Origin: Lysobacteraceae bacterium SCN 69-320
GTDB lineage: Bacteria; Pseudomonadota; Gammaproteobacteria; Xanthomonadales; Rhodanobacteraceae
DNA length: 64,000 nucleotides
Assembly (NCBI GenBank): GCA_001725155.1
Contig: MEFP01000008.1
Coordinates: 124,001-188,000 of the forward strand
Direction: 5' to 3'
In this document: piece by piece, positions 36,938 to 44,530 of the stretch
Layout: each line of letters opens with the position of its first letter
How positions within the stretch are numbered: the first letter of the stretch is position 1
Translations under genes and position numbers: made by a program
Notes under the pieces: model-generated
Seen by the model: only the letters and a program-made list of their open reading frames with translations
Databases searched by the model: none
What the model was told of the DNA's origin: nothing

Positions 36938-37483
36938 ATGGTCGAGGGCGAATTCAAGATCGTGTTCACGGGGCCGATGGGCGCGGGCAAGACCACCGCG
37001 ATCGCGGCAATCAGCGACGAGCCGCCGGTTTCCACCGACGTGGTCAACAACGACCGCGTCGCGTTCGACAAGGAGCTGACCACGGCCGGTCTCGACTATG
37101 GCCACATCGCGCTGGCCGACGGCGCCGCCGTGCGCCTCTACGGCACGCCGGGGCAGCTGCGCTTCCGTTTCATGTGGGACATCCTCGGCAACAACGCCGC
37201 CGGCATCATCCTGCTGCTCGACGCGTCGCAGGCCGACGCGCTGGTCCAGCTCGATGCCTTCGTCGACGCGTTCGGCGCCGGCAAGCGATCGCCGATCGTC
37301 GTCGGCGTAGGCCGCGCGGCGGCGGCCGGCGCTTTGCCGCTGGACGCATTCGCGCAGCGGCTGGAGAGTCGCGGCCTGACCTTGCCGGTATTCGGCGTCG
37401 ACGTGCGTCGTCGCGACGACGTGCTGCTGCTCGTCGACACCTTGTTGTGCCTGCTCGAACTCGGCGACAGGAGAACCGCATGA
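36938..37483 (+). CDS. Small GTPase of the MglA/conservon (COG2229) type
   Basis: A 181-residue Ras-like nucleotide-binding protein. The P-loop is GPMGAGKTT (12-20). Switch II reads LYGTPGQLRFRFMWDIL with GTPGQ at 69-73, the form seen in actinobacterial CvnD-type GTPases (MglA has TVPGQ), in place of the Ras DTAGQ. The guanine-specifying NKxD motif is missing: the expected strand reads VVGVGR at 121-126, so nucleotide specificity is open. It is cytoplasmic, without a lipidation signal. Its stop overlaps the first roadblock gene as ATGA, which strongly suggests the two proteins work together, as MglA does with its activator MglB. Confidence 0.85.
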   Translation: MVEGEFKIVFTGPMGAGKTTAIAAISDEPPVSTDVVNNDRVAFDKELTTAGLDYGHIALADGAAVRLYGTPGQLRFRFMWDILGNNAAGIILLLDASQADALVQLDAFVDAFGAGKRSPIVVGVGRAAAAGALPLDAFAQRLESRGLTLPVFGVDVRRRDDVLLLVDTLLCLLELGDRRTA

Positions 37484-37884
37484 GCGCGGGTCCGCGTTTC
37501 GGTCGCGTCGCCACGGGCGTCGCGCAGAAGCAGCTCGAAGCCCTCGCCCAGACCACGCCCGGCGTGGTCTCGGCCGTGCTGCTCAGCAGCGACGGTTTCG
37601 AAGTCGCCTCGCTGCAGGTCGGCAGCGCCGGCGCCGCGCGGCTCGCGGCCATGGGCTCGTCGCTGTCGGCGATCGGCTCGGCCATCGCGCGCGAAGCCGG
37701 CATCGTCGAGTGCACGCGCATGATCATCGAGTCCGACAGCGGCGTCGTCGTCGTCATGGGCATTCCCGACGCGCGGCCGCCGCTGTCGCTGGCCGTGATC
37801 GCGCGCGAGGACTGCGTGCTCGGTCAACTGCTCTGGGCCGCCAGGAACTGCTGCGTCACGATCGCGCGCGCGTTTCGCGAATGA
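37480..37884 (+). CDS. Roadblock/LC7-domain protein
   Basis: A 134-residue single roadblock domain. The first helix is QKQLEALAQTTPGVVSAVLLSSDGFEVASL, the classic roadblock entry, and the central helix is LAAMGSSLSAIGSAIAREAG. The final strand region is SGVVVVMGIPDARPPLSLAVIA. Roadblock proteins dimerise and act as GTPase-activating or scaffolding partners of MglA/CvnD-type GTPases. It overlaps the GTPase gene by four bases. Confidence 0.87.
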   Translation: MSAGPRFGRVATGVAQKQLEALAQTTPGVVSAVLLSSDGFEVASLQVGSAGAARLAAMGSSLSAIGSAIAREAGIVECTRMIIESDSGVVVVMGIPDARPPLSLAVIAREDCVLGQLLWAARNCCVTIARAFRE

Positions 37885-37959
37885 AACGACGGCACGACGC
37901 CGCACCGCGTCCGCCGCCGCCGCAATCCCACCGGTGCATCGCAATCTAGGAGAGTTTCC

Positions 37960-38319
37960 GTGGCGAATATCAACGACAGTCTCTCTGCTCTGCTGCAGGC
38001 CGACGGCGCGCTCTGCGCCGCGCTCGTCGATGCGAACAGCGGCATGACGCTCGGCAAGATGGGCAGCGGCCTCGATCTGGACCTCGCTGCCGCCGGCAAC
38101 ACCGAAGTGGTGCGAGCGAAGATGAAGACGATGAAGAGCCTCGGTCTCAGCGATGCGATCGAGGACATCCTGATCACGCTCGGCAAGCAGTACCACATCA
38201 TCCGGCCGGTCGCGTCCAAGCCCGGACTGTTCCTCTACCTCGTGCTCGACAAGTCGCGCTCCAACCTCGCGCTCGCGCGGCGCAATTGCCAGGACGCCGA
38301 GCAGGCGCTGACGCTGTAG
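37960..38319 (+). CDS. Second, divergent roadblock-like protein
   Basis: A 119-residue protein with GTG start; TAGGAGAG precedes it at correct spacing. INDSLSALLQADGALCAALVDANSGMTLG gives the roadblock-type first helix and strand, VRAKMKTMKSLGLSDAIEDILITLGKQYHIIRPV the central helix and strands, and LFLYLVLDKSRSNLALARRN the last strand and helix. It is a distant relative of the gene 75 bp upstream. The two may form different homodimers or a heterodimer. A hairpin follows at 38356. Confidence 0.78.
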   Translation: MANINDSLSALLQADGALCAALVDANSGMTLGKMGSGLDLDLAAAGNTEVVRAKMKTMKSLGLSDAIEDILITLGKQYHIIRPVASKPGLFLYLVLDKSRSNLALARRNCQDAEQALTL

Positions 38320-38355
38320 ACGACGCTGCGCCCGCCGCCTGCGCTGGGCGGACGC

Positions 38356-38383
38356 GAAGAGGCCGGTGCCTGCCGGCCTCTTC
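38356..38383 (+). terminator. Hairpin ending the GTPase-roadblock module
   Basis: Perfect 11-bp stem (GAAGAGGCCGG / CCGGCCTCTTC) with a six-base loop, 36 bp after the second roadblock gene. There is no proper T tract, so its terminator role is likely but may be weak. It also lies just downstream of the convergent GlsB-type gene. Confidence 0.6.
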
Positions 38384-38399
38384 GCCGCGGCGGCTGCCG

Positions 38400-38651
38400 C
38401 TATACGCGCTTGATGAGGCCGATCAGCAACAGCAGGATGATCGCGCCTATCGCGGCATAGATGATGCTGCCGACGATGCCGGACAGGCCCAGTCCGAGGC
38501 CCGGCAGCAGCCAGCCGGCCAGGAATGCGCCGACGATGCCGACGACGATGTTGCCGACCAGGCCGAAGCCGTGGCCTTTCACGATCTGTCCCGCGAGCCA
38601 GCCCGCGACGGCGCCCACGACCAGCCAGACGAGCAGTGCTTGGACCGTCAT
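38400..38651 (-). CDS. GlsB/YeaQ/YmgE-family membrane protein
   Basis: An 83-residue, glycine-rich protein with three hydrophobic helices. LVVGAVAGWLAGQIVKGHGFG and VGNIVVGIVGAFLAGWLLP are the family (transglycosylase-associated protein) signature. Members are often stress-induced; biochemical role unknown. It is convergent with the roadblock gene, sharing the hairpin at 38356-38383. Confidence 0.9.
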   Translation of the reverse strand: MTVQALLVWLVVGAVAGWLAGQIVKGHGFGLVGNIVVGIVGAFLAGWLLPGLGLGLSGIVGSIIYAAIGAIILLLLIGLIKRV

Positions 38652-38875
38652 TTCCGCCTCCTTCGATGTCGCCCGCTGCGACCCGCCGATTCTGCATCAG
38701 CCCGACAGGCCCGCAACGCTAGTTCACATACCGATTGGTACTGATGCGTTGCCGCGGTCGTGCTGCGCTGCAGCGAAACATCGGCGAAATACAGTCGATG
38801 CGAATTTGCACAATGCGACAGGCCGGGGCCGGTCTGCCCGGGCGAGGCGACGAGGCCGGGGCCCGGCGCAAGCGC

Positions 38876-40039
38876 TCAGGGCCAGGCCGGTTCGTCGAGC
38901 AGGCCCTGGCCGACCACGCGCGTCTCGCCGCATTCGCGCTGCAGCTCGATCGCGACGATGTTGGCCGCGTCCTCGATCGCCGCGACCAGCTTCGGCGCAT
39001 GGCTGATGACCCAGACCTGGCCGCGCCGCGCCGCCTCGACGATCTGCCGCGCCAGGGGACGCAGCAGATCCGGATGCAGGCTCTGCTCGGGTTCGTTGAG
39101 CACCAGCAGTTCCGGCGGGCGCGGACTCATGAGTGCCGCGAGCAGGCACAGATAGCGCAGGGTACCGTCGGACAGTTCGGCCGCACGCAGCGGCCGCAGC
39201 AGGCCCTCGACGGCAAGGCCGACCTCCAGCCGCGCGTCCTCGCCGAGCACGACCAGGCGCGAGCCCGGGAACGCATCGTCGACGGCGGTCTGCAGCGCGT
39301 CCTCGTCGCCGATCTCGATGATGGTCTGCAGCGCAGCGGCCACGTCGTGGCCGTCGGCGGCCAGCGCGCCGGTCTGCACGCTGACGCGCGGCTGGCGCAG
39401 CGGGCTGGCCGGATCGGTGCGGAAGCCGTCGTAGAAGCGCCAGCGGCGCAGGCGTTCGCGCAGCGCGAAGACCTCCGGAAAGCGCTGCGGCTCGGACAGT
39501 TCCGACAGCACCGAGCGCGCGGCGTCGACGCCGATGCCCAGGCGCTGCCATTCGCCGGCGGCGTCGCGCAGCAGGGTCGCCGCGCCTTCGCGTTCCAGCC
39601 AGGTATTGCCGCGGCGCTGCGGCGGCGCCTGCCAGATGTGTTCGGCCTTTACTTCGGGGTCGAGGCGGAAGCGCGACCGCACGACGACCGGATTGCCGCC
39701 GGCCGGCAGTCCCAGTTCGAGGCGGTAGGCGACGTCGTCGGCGGCGAAGCCGAAGCCGATGCGCAGCGGCGCCTTGCCGTGGGTGCCCTGGATCGCGACG
39801 CCGCGTTTCTGCTGGCTGCGCGTGTCGGCCGGCCCGGCCCACTGCAGCGACGGTATGCCGCCTTCGGCGGCGATCGCTTCGGCGAGGCGGCCCTGCGCGG
39901 CTTCCTGCAGCAGGCGCAGGGCGCGATAGAGGTTCGACTTGCCGCTGCCGTTCGCGCCGGTGACCAGGGTCAGCGGCTCCAGCTTGAGCTTGAGATCACG
40001 CAGAGAGCGGTAGTTCGATACGGCGAAGGTGTGCAGCAT
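38876..40039 (-). CDS. Stand-alone RecF/OLD-like AAA ATPase
   Basis: A 387-residue SMC-family ATPase. Walker A is TGANGSGKSNLYRALRLL (near 28), the signature/Q-loop region has LSDGTLRYLCLLAALM, Walker B is LLVLNEPEQSLHPDLL, and the H-loop is WVISHAP. No coiled-coil arm and no TOPRIM nuclease domain are present, so it is a head-only form (AAA_21-like). Such proteins occur alone or with a nuclease or other effector. Here the divergent neighbour, 94 bp away, is an ADP-ribosylglycohydrolase. No substrate can be named. Confidence 0.82.
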   Translation of the reverse strand: MLHTFAVSNYRSLRDLKLKLEPLTLVTGANGSGKSNLYRALRLLQEAAQGRLAEAIAAEGGIPSLQWAGPADTRSQQKRGVAIQGTHGKAPLRIGFGFAADDVAYRLELGLPAGGNPVVVRSRFRLDPEVKAEHIWQAPPQRRGNTWLEREGAATLLRDAAGEWQRLGIGVDAARSVLSELSEPQRFPEVFALRERLRRWRFYDGFRTDPASPLRQPRVSVQTGALAADGHDVAAALQTIIEIGDEDALQTAVDDAFPGSRLVVLGEDARLEVGLAVEGLLRPLRAAELSDGTLRYLCLLAALMSPRPPELLVLNEPEQSLHPDLLRPLARQIVEAARRGQVWVISHAPKLVAAIEDAANIVAIELQRECGETRVVGQGLLDEPAWP

Positions 40040-40133
40040 CGGCGGGGCGCAGACGTCGGATCTGCCCTACCTTGGCGGAACCCGCTGCCGTTGTCGATGT
40101 CCGAAGGCGTCCGCGACGGACGAAGGACAGGGC

Positions 40134-41204
40134 ATGCAACAGGCGCACGGATACGCGGCAGTGGAGGATTCGCAGCGCGAGGTGCTGCGCGCCTGCCTGA
40201 TCGGCGCCGCAGTCGGTGACGCGCTGGGTCTGCCGTACGAAGGGCTTTCGGCGCGGCGTGCGCAGCGCTGGCTGCGCGGTCGCCTGCGCCATCGGCTGCT
40301 GCCGGGACGCGGCATGGTCAGCGACGACACCGACCACCACGTCTTCGTCGCCCAGTCCCTGCTTGCCGCGCGCGGGGATGTCGATGCGTTCCGCCGCGAA
40401 CTCGTCCGGCGCCTGCGCCTCTGGCTGATCTGCCTGCCGGCCGGCATCGGCAGCGCGACCCTGCGCGGCCTGCTGCGCGCCTGGCTCGGGCTGCGCCACA
40501 GCGGCGTGCGTTCCGCCGGCAACGGGCCGGCGATGCGCAGCGCCCTGCTCGGCTGCGTGTTCGCCGACGACGCGCGCGCGCGTCGCGCGCACGTCGCGGC
40601 CTCGACGTCGATCACTCACCTCGACCCACGCGCCTTCGCCGGCGCCCTCGCGATCGCCGAGATCGCCGCGGCCCTGGTCCGCGGCGCCTGGCCGCAGCGG
40701 CCATCGGCCGACGAACTCGCCGCGCTGCTGCGAACGGTCTCCGACGACGCGTCGTGGCAGGACTGCGTCGCACAGTTGCACCGTTGCTGCTGCACGGCGC
40801 AGCCGGCGCAGGCCTGGTGCGAAGCGCCGGCACGGCGCGCGGGCGTCGGTGGCTACGTGCTGGATTCGGTGCCGTTCGCGATCGCTGCCTGGTATCAGGA
40901 ATTCGGCGACTACGCGGCAACCGTGGAACTCTGCGTGCGCGCCGGCGGCGATGTGGACACCCATGCGGCCATGGCCGGCGCGCTCGCCGCGCTGGTCGTC
41001 GGCGTCGAGGGCGTTCCGCGCGACTGGCGCGAGGGCCTGCGCGACTGGCCCCACGGCCTGCCTTGCCTGGAAGTGCTGGCGCGGGATCTGGCCGCGCCCG
41101 AGGCGGCGGCGGCCGGATTTCCGCCGGCGCTGCTGCCACGCAACCTGCTGTTCCTCGGCATCGTCCTGGCGCACGGACTGCGCCGGCTGCTGCCGCCGTA
41201 CTGA
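40134..41204 (+). CDS. ADP-ribosylglycohydrolase family protein (DraG-like)
   Basis: A 356-residue all-alpha ADP-ribosyl hydrolase. GAAVGDALGLPYEGL at the N-terminus, the metal-binding VSDDTDHH (near 62), and the C-terminal GGDVDTHAAMAGALAALVVG (GGDxDT) carry the dinuclear metal ligands, all present. The family removes ADP-ribose from arginine or other acceptors, or hydrolyses free ADP-ribose compounds; the target is unknown. No ADP-ribosyltransferase is in the window. The ATG at 40134 gives the conserved N-terminus. It is divergent from the RecF/OLD-like ATPase. Confidence 0.87.
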   Translation: MQQAHGYAAVEDSQREVLRACLIGAAVGDALGLPYEGLSARRAQRWLRGRLRHRLLPGRGMVSDDTDHHVFVAQSLLAARGDVDAFRRELVRRLRLWLICLPAGIGSATLRGLLRAWLGLRHSGVRSAGNGPAMRSALLGCVFADDARARRAHVAASTSITHLDPRAFAGALAIAEIAAALVRGAWPQRPSADELAALLRTVSDDASWQDCVAQLHRCCCTAQPAQAWCEAPARRAGVGGYVLDSVPFAIAAWYQEFGDYAATVELCVRAGGDVDTHAAMAGALAALVVGVEGVPRDWREGLRDWPHGLPCLEVLARDLAAPEAAAAGFPPALLPRNLLFLGIVLAHGLRRLLPPY

Positions 41205-41400
41205 ACGGAAAGCGCCCGTGCCGGTAAACGCGCCGGTGTCCTCGCGCCGGGGTTGCCATGGTGGGCCCGTGATGCCTGACGCGCGCGGTCCGGCAACGAT
41301 TGGCGGCAGGAAGCGGCGGCGCTCCAGTCCGTTTCGTCAGGCGGTCCGGGGGCGGGCCGGTGCAGGCCGGGGGCAAGTTTCCGGCCGTCGAACTTCGTAA

Positions 41401-41736
41401 TGCGCTGCAGCGCGAATTCCCCGATCCTCGACGCCGGCGACTGCCGTGACGGCTATCGGCACGATCCTGCAACAGCCGCCGTCGCAGCCCAACGGCGGCG
41501 GCTTCAGCTCGGGCTTCTCGGTGCCGCTCGGCGGCGCCGGCCGGGCACCCGGCGCGTCGATCGACGTGCACTTCCTGCTCGGCGGGCAGCAGCCCGGCCT
41601 GTTCAAGCCCGCACTGGTGCCGCAAGCGCCGCCTTCGGGCGGCGGCTATTTCCACACGATCCGCGTCGTCGCCTGCACGACGCCGGCGACCGTGCCGGCT
41701 GCATCTTCATCGACGGCAACGACCATCGAAAAACCA
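41401..41736 (+). pseudogene. Remnant of a secreted/surface protein C-terminus
   Basis: In the frame running through 41446, the stretch PLGGAGRAPGASIDVHFLLGGQQ and PPSGGGYFHTIRVVACTTP reads like a folded beta-rich C-terminal domain of a larger exported protein, not like the arginine-rich noise of unused frames. The upstream part, a start with ribosome-binding site and a stop before the terminator are absent. The reading then runs into the gapA terminator. I take it as a decayed gene fragment. Confidence 0.35.
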
Positions 41737-41764
41737 GAAGGCCGGCGAGAGCCGGCCTTCTTTT
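41737..41764. terminator. Bidirectional intrinsic terminator downstream of gapA
   Basis: A 10-bp perfect GC-rich stem (GAAGGCCGGC / GCCGGCCTTC) with a GAGA loop is flanked by TTTT on the right (41761-41764) and AAAAA on the left (41729-41733). It lies 63 bp beyond the gapA stop and can end transcription from both sides. Confidence 0.85.
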
Positions 41765-41826
41765 CGAGCGCTACCTGCGGACTGCCCGGCCACGTACCGC
41801 GGCGAGCGGTGCGTGGCCGGATCGCG

Positions 41827-42840
41827 TCACCTGGCGTTGACGAGCGCCAGGGTCATGTCGAGCATGCGGTTGGAGAAGCCCCACTCGTTGTCGTACCAGG
41901 AGCAGACCTTGGCCAGCGTGCCGCCCATGACCTTGGTCAGGGTCGCGTCGTAGATCGACGAGCGCGCGTCATGGTTGAAGTCGATCGAGACCAGCGGCGC
42001 CTTGTTGAAGCCGAGGATGCCCTTGAGCGCGCCTTCGGAAGCTTCCTTGATGATCTGGTCGATTTCGGCGTTGGTCGTCGCACGCTTGGCGACGAACGAC
42101 AGGTCGACGACCGAGACGTTGATCGTCGGCACGCGCATCGCGAAGCCGTCGAGCTTGCCGTTGAGCTCCGGCAGTACCAGGCCCACGGCGGCGGCCGCGC
42201 CGGTCTTGGTCGGGATCTGCGACATCGTCGCCGAACGCGCGCGGCGCAGATCGGAGTGATAGACGTCGGTCAGCACCTGATCGTTGGTGTACGCATGGAT
42301 CGTCGTCATCAGGCCGTGCTCGATGCCGATCTTCTCGTGCAGCACCTTGGCCAGCGGCGCGAGGCAGTTGGTCGTGCACGACGCGTTGGAAATGACTTCG
42401 TGCGACGCCTTGAGCTGGTCGTGGTTGACGCCGAAGACGAAGGTGCCGTCGACGTCGCTGCCGCCCGGCGCGGAGATGATGACCTTCTTGGCGCCGCCGG
42501 CCAGATGGGCGCCGGCCTTGGCCTTGCTCGTGAACAGGCCGGTGCATTCGAGCACGACGTCGACGCCGTGGGCGCCCCAGGGCAGCTTGGCCGGATCGCG
42601 CTCGGCGAAGACCTTGATGCGGTCGCCCTTGACCACGAGTTCGCCGCCGTCGACGGCCACGTCGAACGGGAACTTGCCGTGGGCCGTGTCGTAGCGGGTC
42701 AGGTGCGCATTGGTTTCCGCGTCACCGAGGTCGTTGATCGCGACGACCTGGATTTCGTGGTTGCGGCCGGCCTCGTAAAGCGCGCGCAGAACATTGCGAC
42801 CGATGCGACCGTAACCGTTGATGGCAACTTTCACCGCCAT
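41827..42840 (-). CDS. gap: Glyceraldehyde-3-phosphate dehydrogenase, type I
   Basis: A 337-residue protein of standard length. [13 protein letters not shown] (9-21) is the Rossmann glycine motif; the catalytic Cys155 is in [12 protein letters not shown] and its partner His182 in [25 protein letters not shown] places an Asp after the second strand, the pattern of NAD-preferring enzymes. It oxidises glyceraldehyde-3-phosphate to 1,3-bisphosphoglycerate in glycolysis. It stands alone with its own terminator (41737-41764) and a TACAAT -10 at 42885-42890. Confidence 0.97.
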   Translation of the reverse strand: MAVKVAINGYGRIGRNVLRALYEAGRNHEIQVVAINDLGDAETNAHLTRYDTAHGKFPFDVAVDGGELVVKGDRIKVFAERDPAKLPWGAHGVDVVLECTGLFTSKAKAGAHLAGGAKKVIISAPGGSDVDGTFVFGVNHDQLKASHEVISNASCTTNCLAPLAKVLHEKIGIEHGLMTTIHAYTNDQVLTDVYHSDLRRARSATMSQIPTKTGAAAAVGLVLPELNGKLDGFAMRVPTINVSVVDLSFVAKRATTNAEIDQIIKEASEGALKGILGFNKAPLVSIDFNHDARSSIYDATLTKVMGGTLAKVCSWYDNEWGFSNRMLDMTLALVNAR

Positions 42841-42884
42841 GATGGGGGCTCCTGCTGGAAGGTGGGGGACGAAAAAGACACGGG

Positions 42885-42890
42885 ATTGTA
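42885..42890 (-). promoter_or_regulatory. Candidate -10 element (TACAAT) for gap
   Basis: On the minus strand TACAAT lies 45 bases before the gap ATG, followed by a short AT-rich leader. The -35 position is GC-rich and not recognisable. The rest of the 325-bp gap to the sigma-factor gene shows nothing else. Confidence 0.45.
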
Positions 42891-43165
42891 GCAATCGGCG
42901 CGGCGGGACGCCCGGCATATGGGCCGCGGTGGCGGCCAAATGCCGCAGTCGGCCGGGCTGCCGCCAGGTTGCCGCCGTCCCGGCTCCGCAGAAGAAATCC
43001 TTTTCCCGGCATGGGCTTGCAGCCCGCAGGGCGGTGTTCCAACGACGGCGGCCGTGATGCCGGCTTGACGCCGCCGGCCATCTCCGCGGCAAGCTCGCAG
43101 CAGCCGTCGCGCCGCGGCGCCGTATCCGTGCTAACCGCCGCCGCCCTGTGCGCATCCATGCCTCC

Positions 43166-43738
43166 ATGACAGTCGAGGACGAACGGGTCGCCCGGGCCCG
43201 CCAAGGAGATCGCGACGCGTTCCGCCGTCTGGTCGAGGGCGAGACGCGCGCGCTGTATGCCGTGGCCGCGCGCATCACGCGCGACGCGGCGCTGGCCGAG
43301 GACGCGGTGCAGGAAGCCCTGTTCAGCGCCTGGCGCCGGCTCGCCGATTTCGACGGGCGCGCCGCGTTCACGACCTGGCTGCATCGCATCGTCGTCAACG
43401 CCGCGCTGGAGCAACTGCGCCGGCGCAGCGGCCGCGAGGCATTGGTGGCCGACGGTCCGGCCGGCGACGACGACGGCGCCGAGGATTTTCTCGCCGCGCA
43501 TGCCGACGAGTTGCCGGGGCCGGAACAGCTGGCCGGCGGCAGCGAGATCGGCCGTCGCGTGCACCAGCAGCTCGCGCGCATGACGCATCTGGAGCGCAGT
43601 GCCTTCGTGCTGCGTCATCACGAAGGCCAGTCGCTGGAGGAAATCTGCGGCGTGCTGGCAATCAACGTTTCGGCCTGCAAGCAGGCCATTTTTCGTGCCG
43701 TGCGCAAGCTGCGCGGCGCGCTGGAACCGCTGAGGTAA
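43166..43738 (+). CDS. ECF RNA polymerase sigma factor
   Basis: A 190-residue sigma-70 family factor with regions 2 and 4 only. Region 2 spans [25 protein letters not shown] (the ECF D-x-x-Q-E element) and [18 protein letters not shown]; region 4 has [25 protein letters not shown] and the [18 protein letters not shown]. It recruits polymerase to a private promoter set. The start is the ATG at 43166; a GTG at 43148 would add six residues. The gene four bases downstream encodes the likely anti-sigma factor. Confidence 0.9.
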   Translation: MTVEDERVARARQGDRDAFRRLVEGETRALYAVAARITRDAALAEDAVQEALFSAWRRLADFDGRAAFTTWLHRIVVNAALEQLRRRSGREALVADGPAGDDDGAEDFLAAHADELPGPEQLAGGSEIGRRVHQQLARMTHLERSAFVLRHHEGQSLEEICGVLAINVSACKQAIFRAVRKLRGALEPLR

Positions 43739-43742
43739 GGCG

Positions 43743-44519
43743 ATGGATACGATCCGCGACGGCGATCTCGTGCTCTACCACTATCGCGACGGGCTGACGG
43801 CCGGCGAACTCGCGACTATCGAACGCGCCCTGCGCGACTCGGCCGCGCTGCGCGCTCGCTATGCGGCGCTGTGCGCGACCCTGGCCGCGGCCGACGCGCA
43901 GCCCGCACCGGAGGCCGACGCAGGTCTCGAGCAGCGTCTCTGGCAGCGCTGGGAACAGCAGGTCGACGCCGCGGCGACGCCGCATCGGCCGCAGGCAACC
44001 GCGTCGCGGCGTGAACGGCATCGCGGTCTGCGCCGCCTCGGGCGTTCGGCCGTGGCGGCCTGCGCGCTGATCGCCGCACTCGGCGTGGGCTTCCTGCTCG
44101 GCCGGCAGCCCGCGAACGTGGCGCCACCGGGGCGCGGCGATCCGCTCGCCGCGACGGATCTGTCGGCACGCGTGCTCGACGCCTATGTCGCCGCGCATCT
44201 GCGCGAGACCGAGAACATGGTGCTGACCGCGGTCAACAGCGACAGCGCGGCCCTGCAGGACGGCAACCGCGAGATCGCCGCGGGCCTGCTCGAATCCAAC
44301 CGGCTCTATGCCCAGGCGGCCGCACGCGCGGGCAACGCGCGCCTGGCGAATTTCCTGCGCCAGCTCGAACCGCTGTTGATCGAGCTGGCTAACCCGGCGC
44401 CTGCCGGCGACATCCAAGCTTCGGACGGCTTGCGCGACTACCTCGACAAGACCGATCTGCTGTTTCAACTGCGAGCGACGCAGGCGCGTATGGACCCGCA
44501 GCGCTCGACCTCGATATGA
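43743..44519 (+). CDS. Putative membrane anti-sigma factor
   Basis: A 258-residue single-pass protein. Residues 1-45 form an amphipathic zinc-less anti-sigma-like N-terminus (DGDLVLYHYRDGLTAGELATIERALRDS), the only hydrophobic helix is VAACALIAALGVGFLLG near 107-123, and the periplasmic part is helical (AYVAAHLRETENMVLTAVN). The layout, and a position four bases behind the sigma-factor gene, fits an anti-sigma factor, although the HxxxCxxC zinc motif is absent. The next gene starts 11 bp after its stop. Confidence 0.78.
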   Translation: MDTIRDGDLVLYHYRDGLTAGELATIERALRDSAALRARYAALCATLAAADAQPAPEADAGLEQRLWQRWEQQVDAAATPHRPQATASRRERHRGLRRLGRSAVAACALIAALGVGFLLGRQPANVAPPGRGDPLAATDLSARVLDAYVAAHLRETENMVLTAVNSDSAALQDGNREIAAGLLESNRLYAQAAARAGNARLANFLRQLEPLLIELANPAPAGDIQASDGLRDYLDKTDLLFQLRATQARMDPQRSTSI

Positions 44520-44530
44520 CGGAGTCACTC

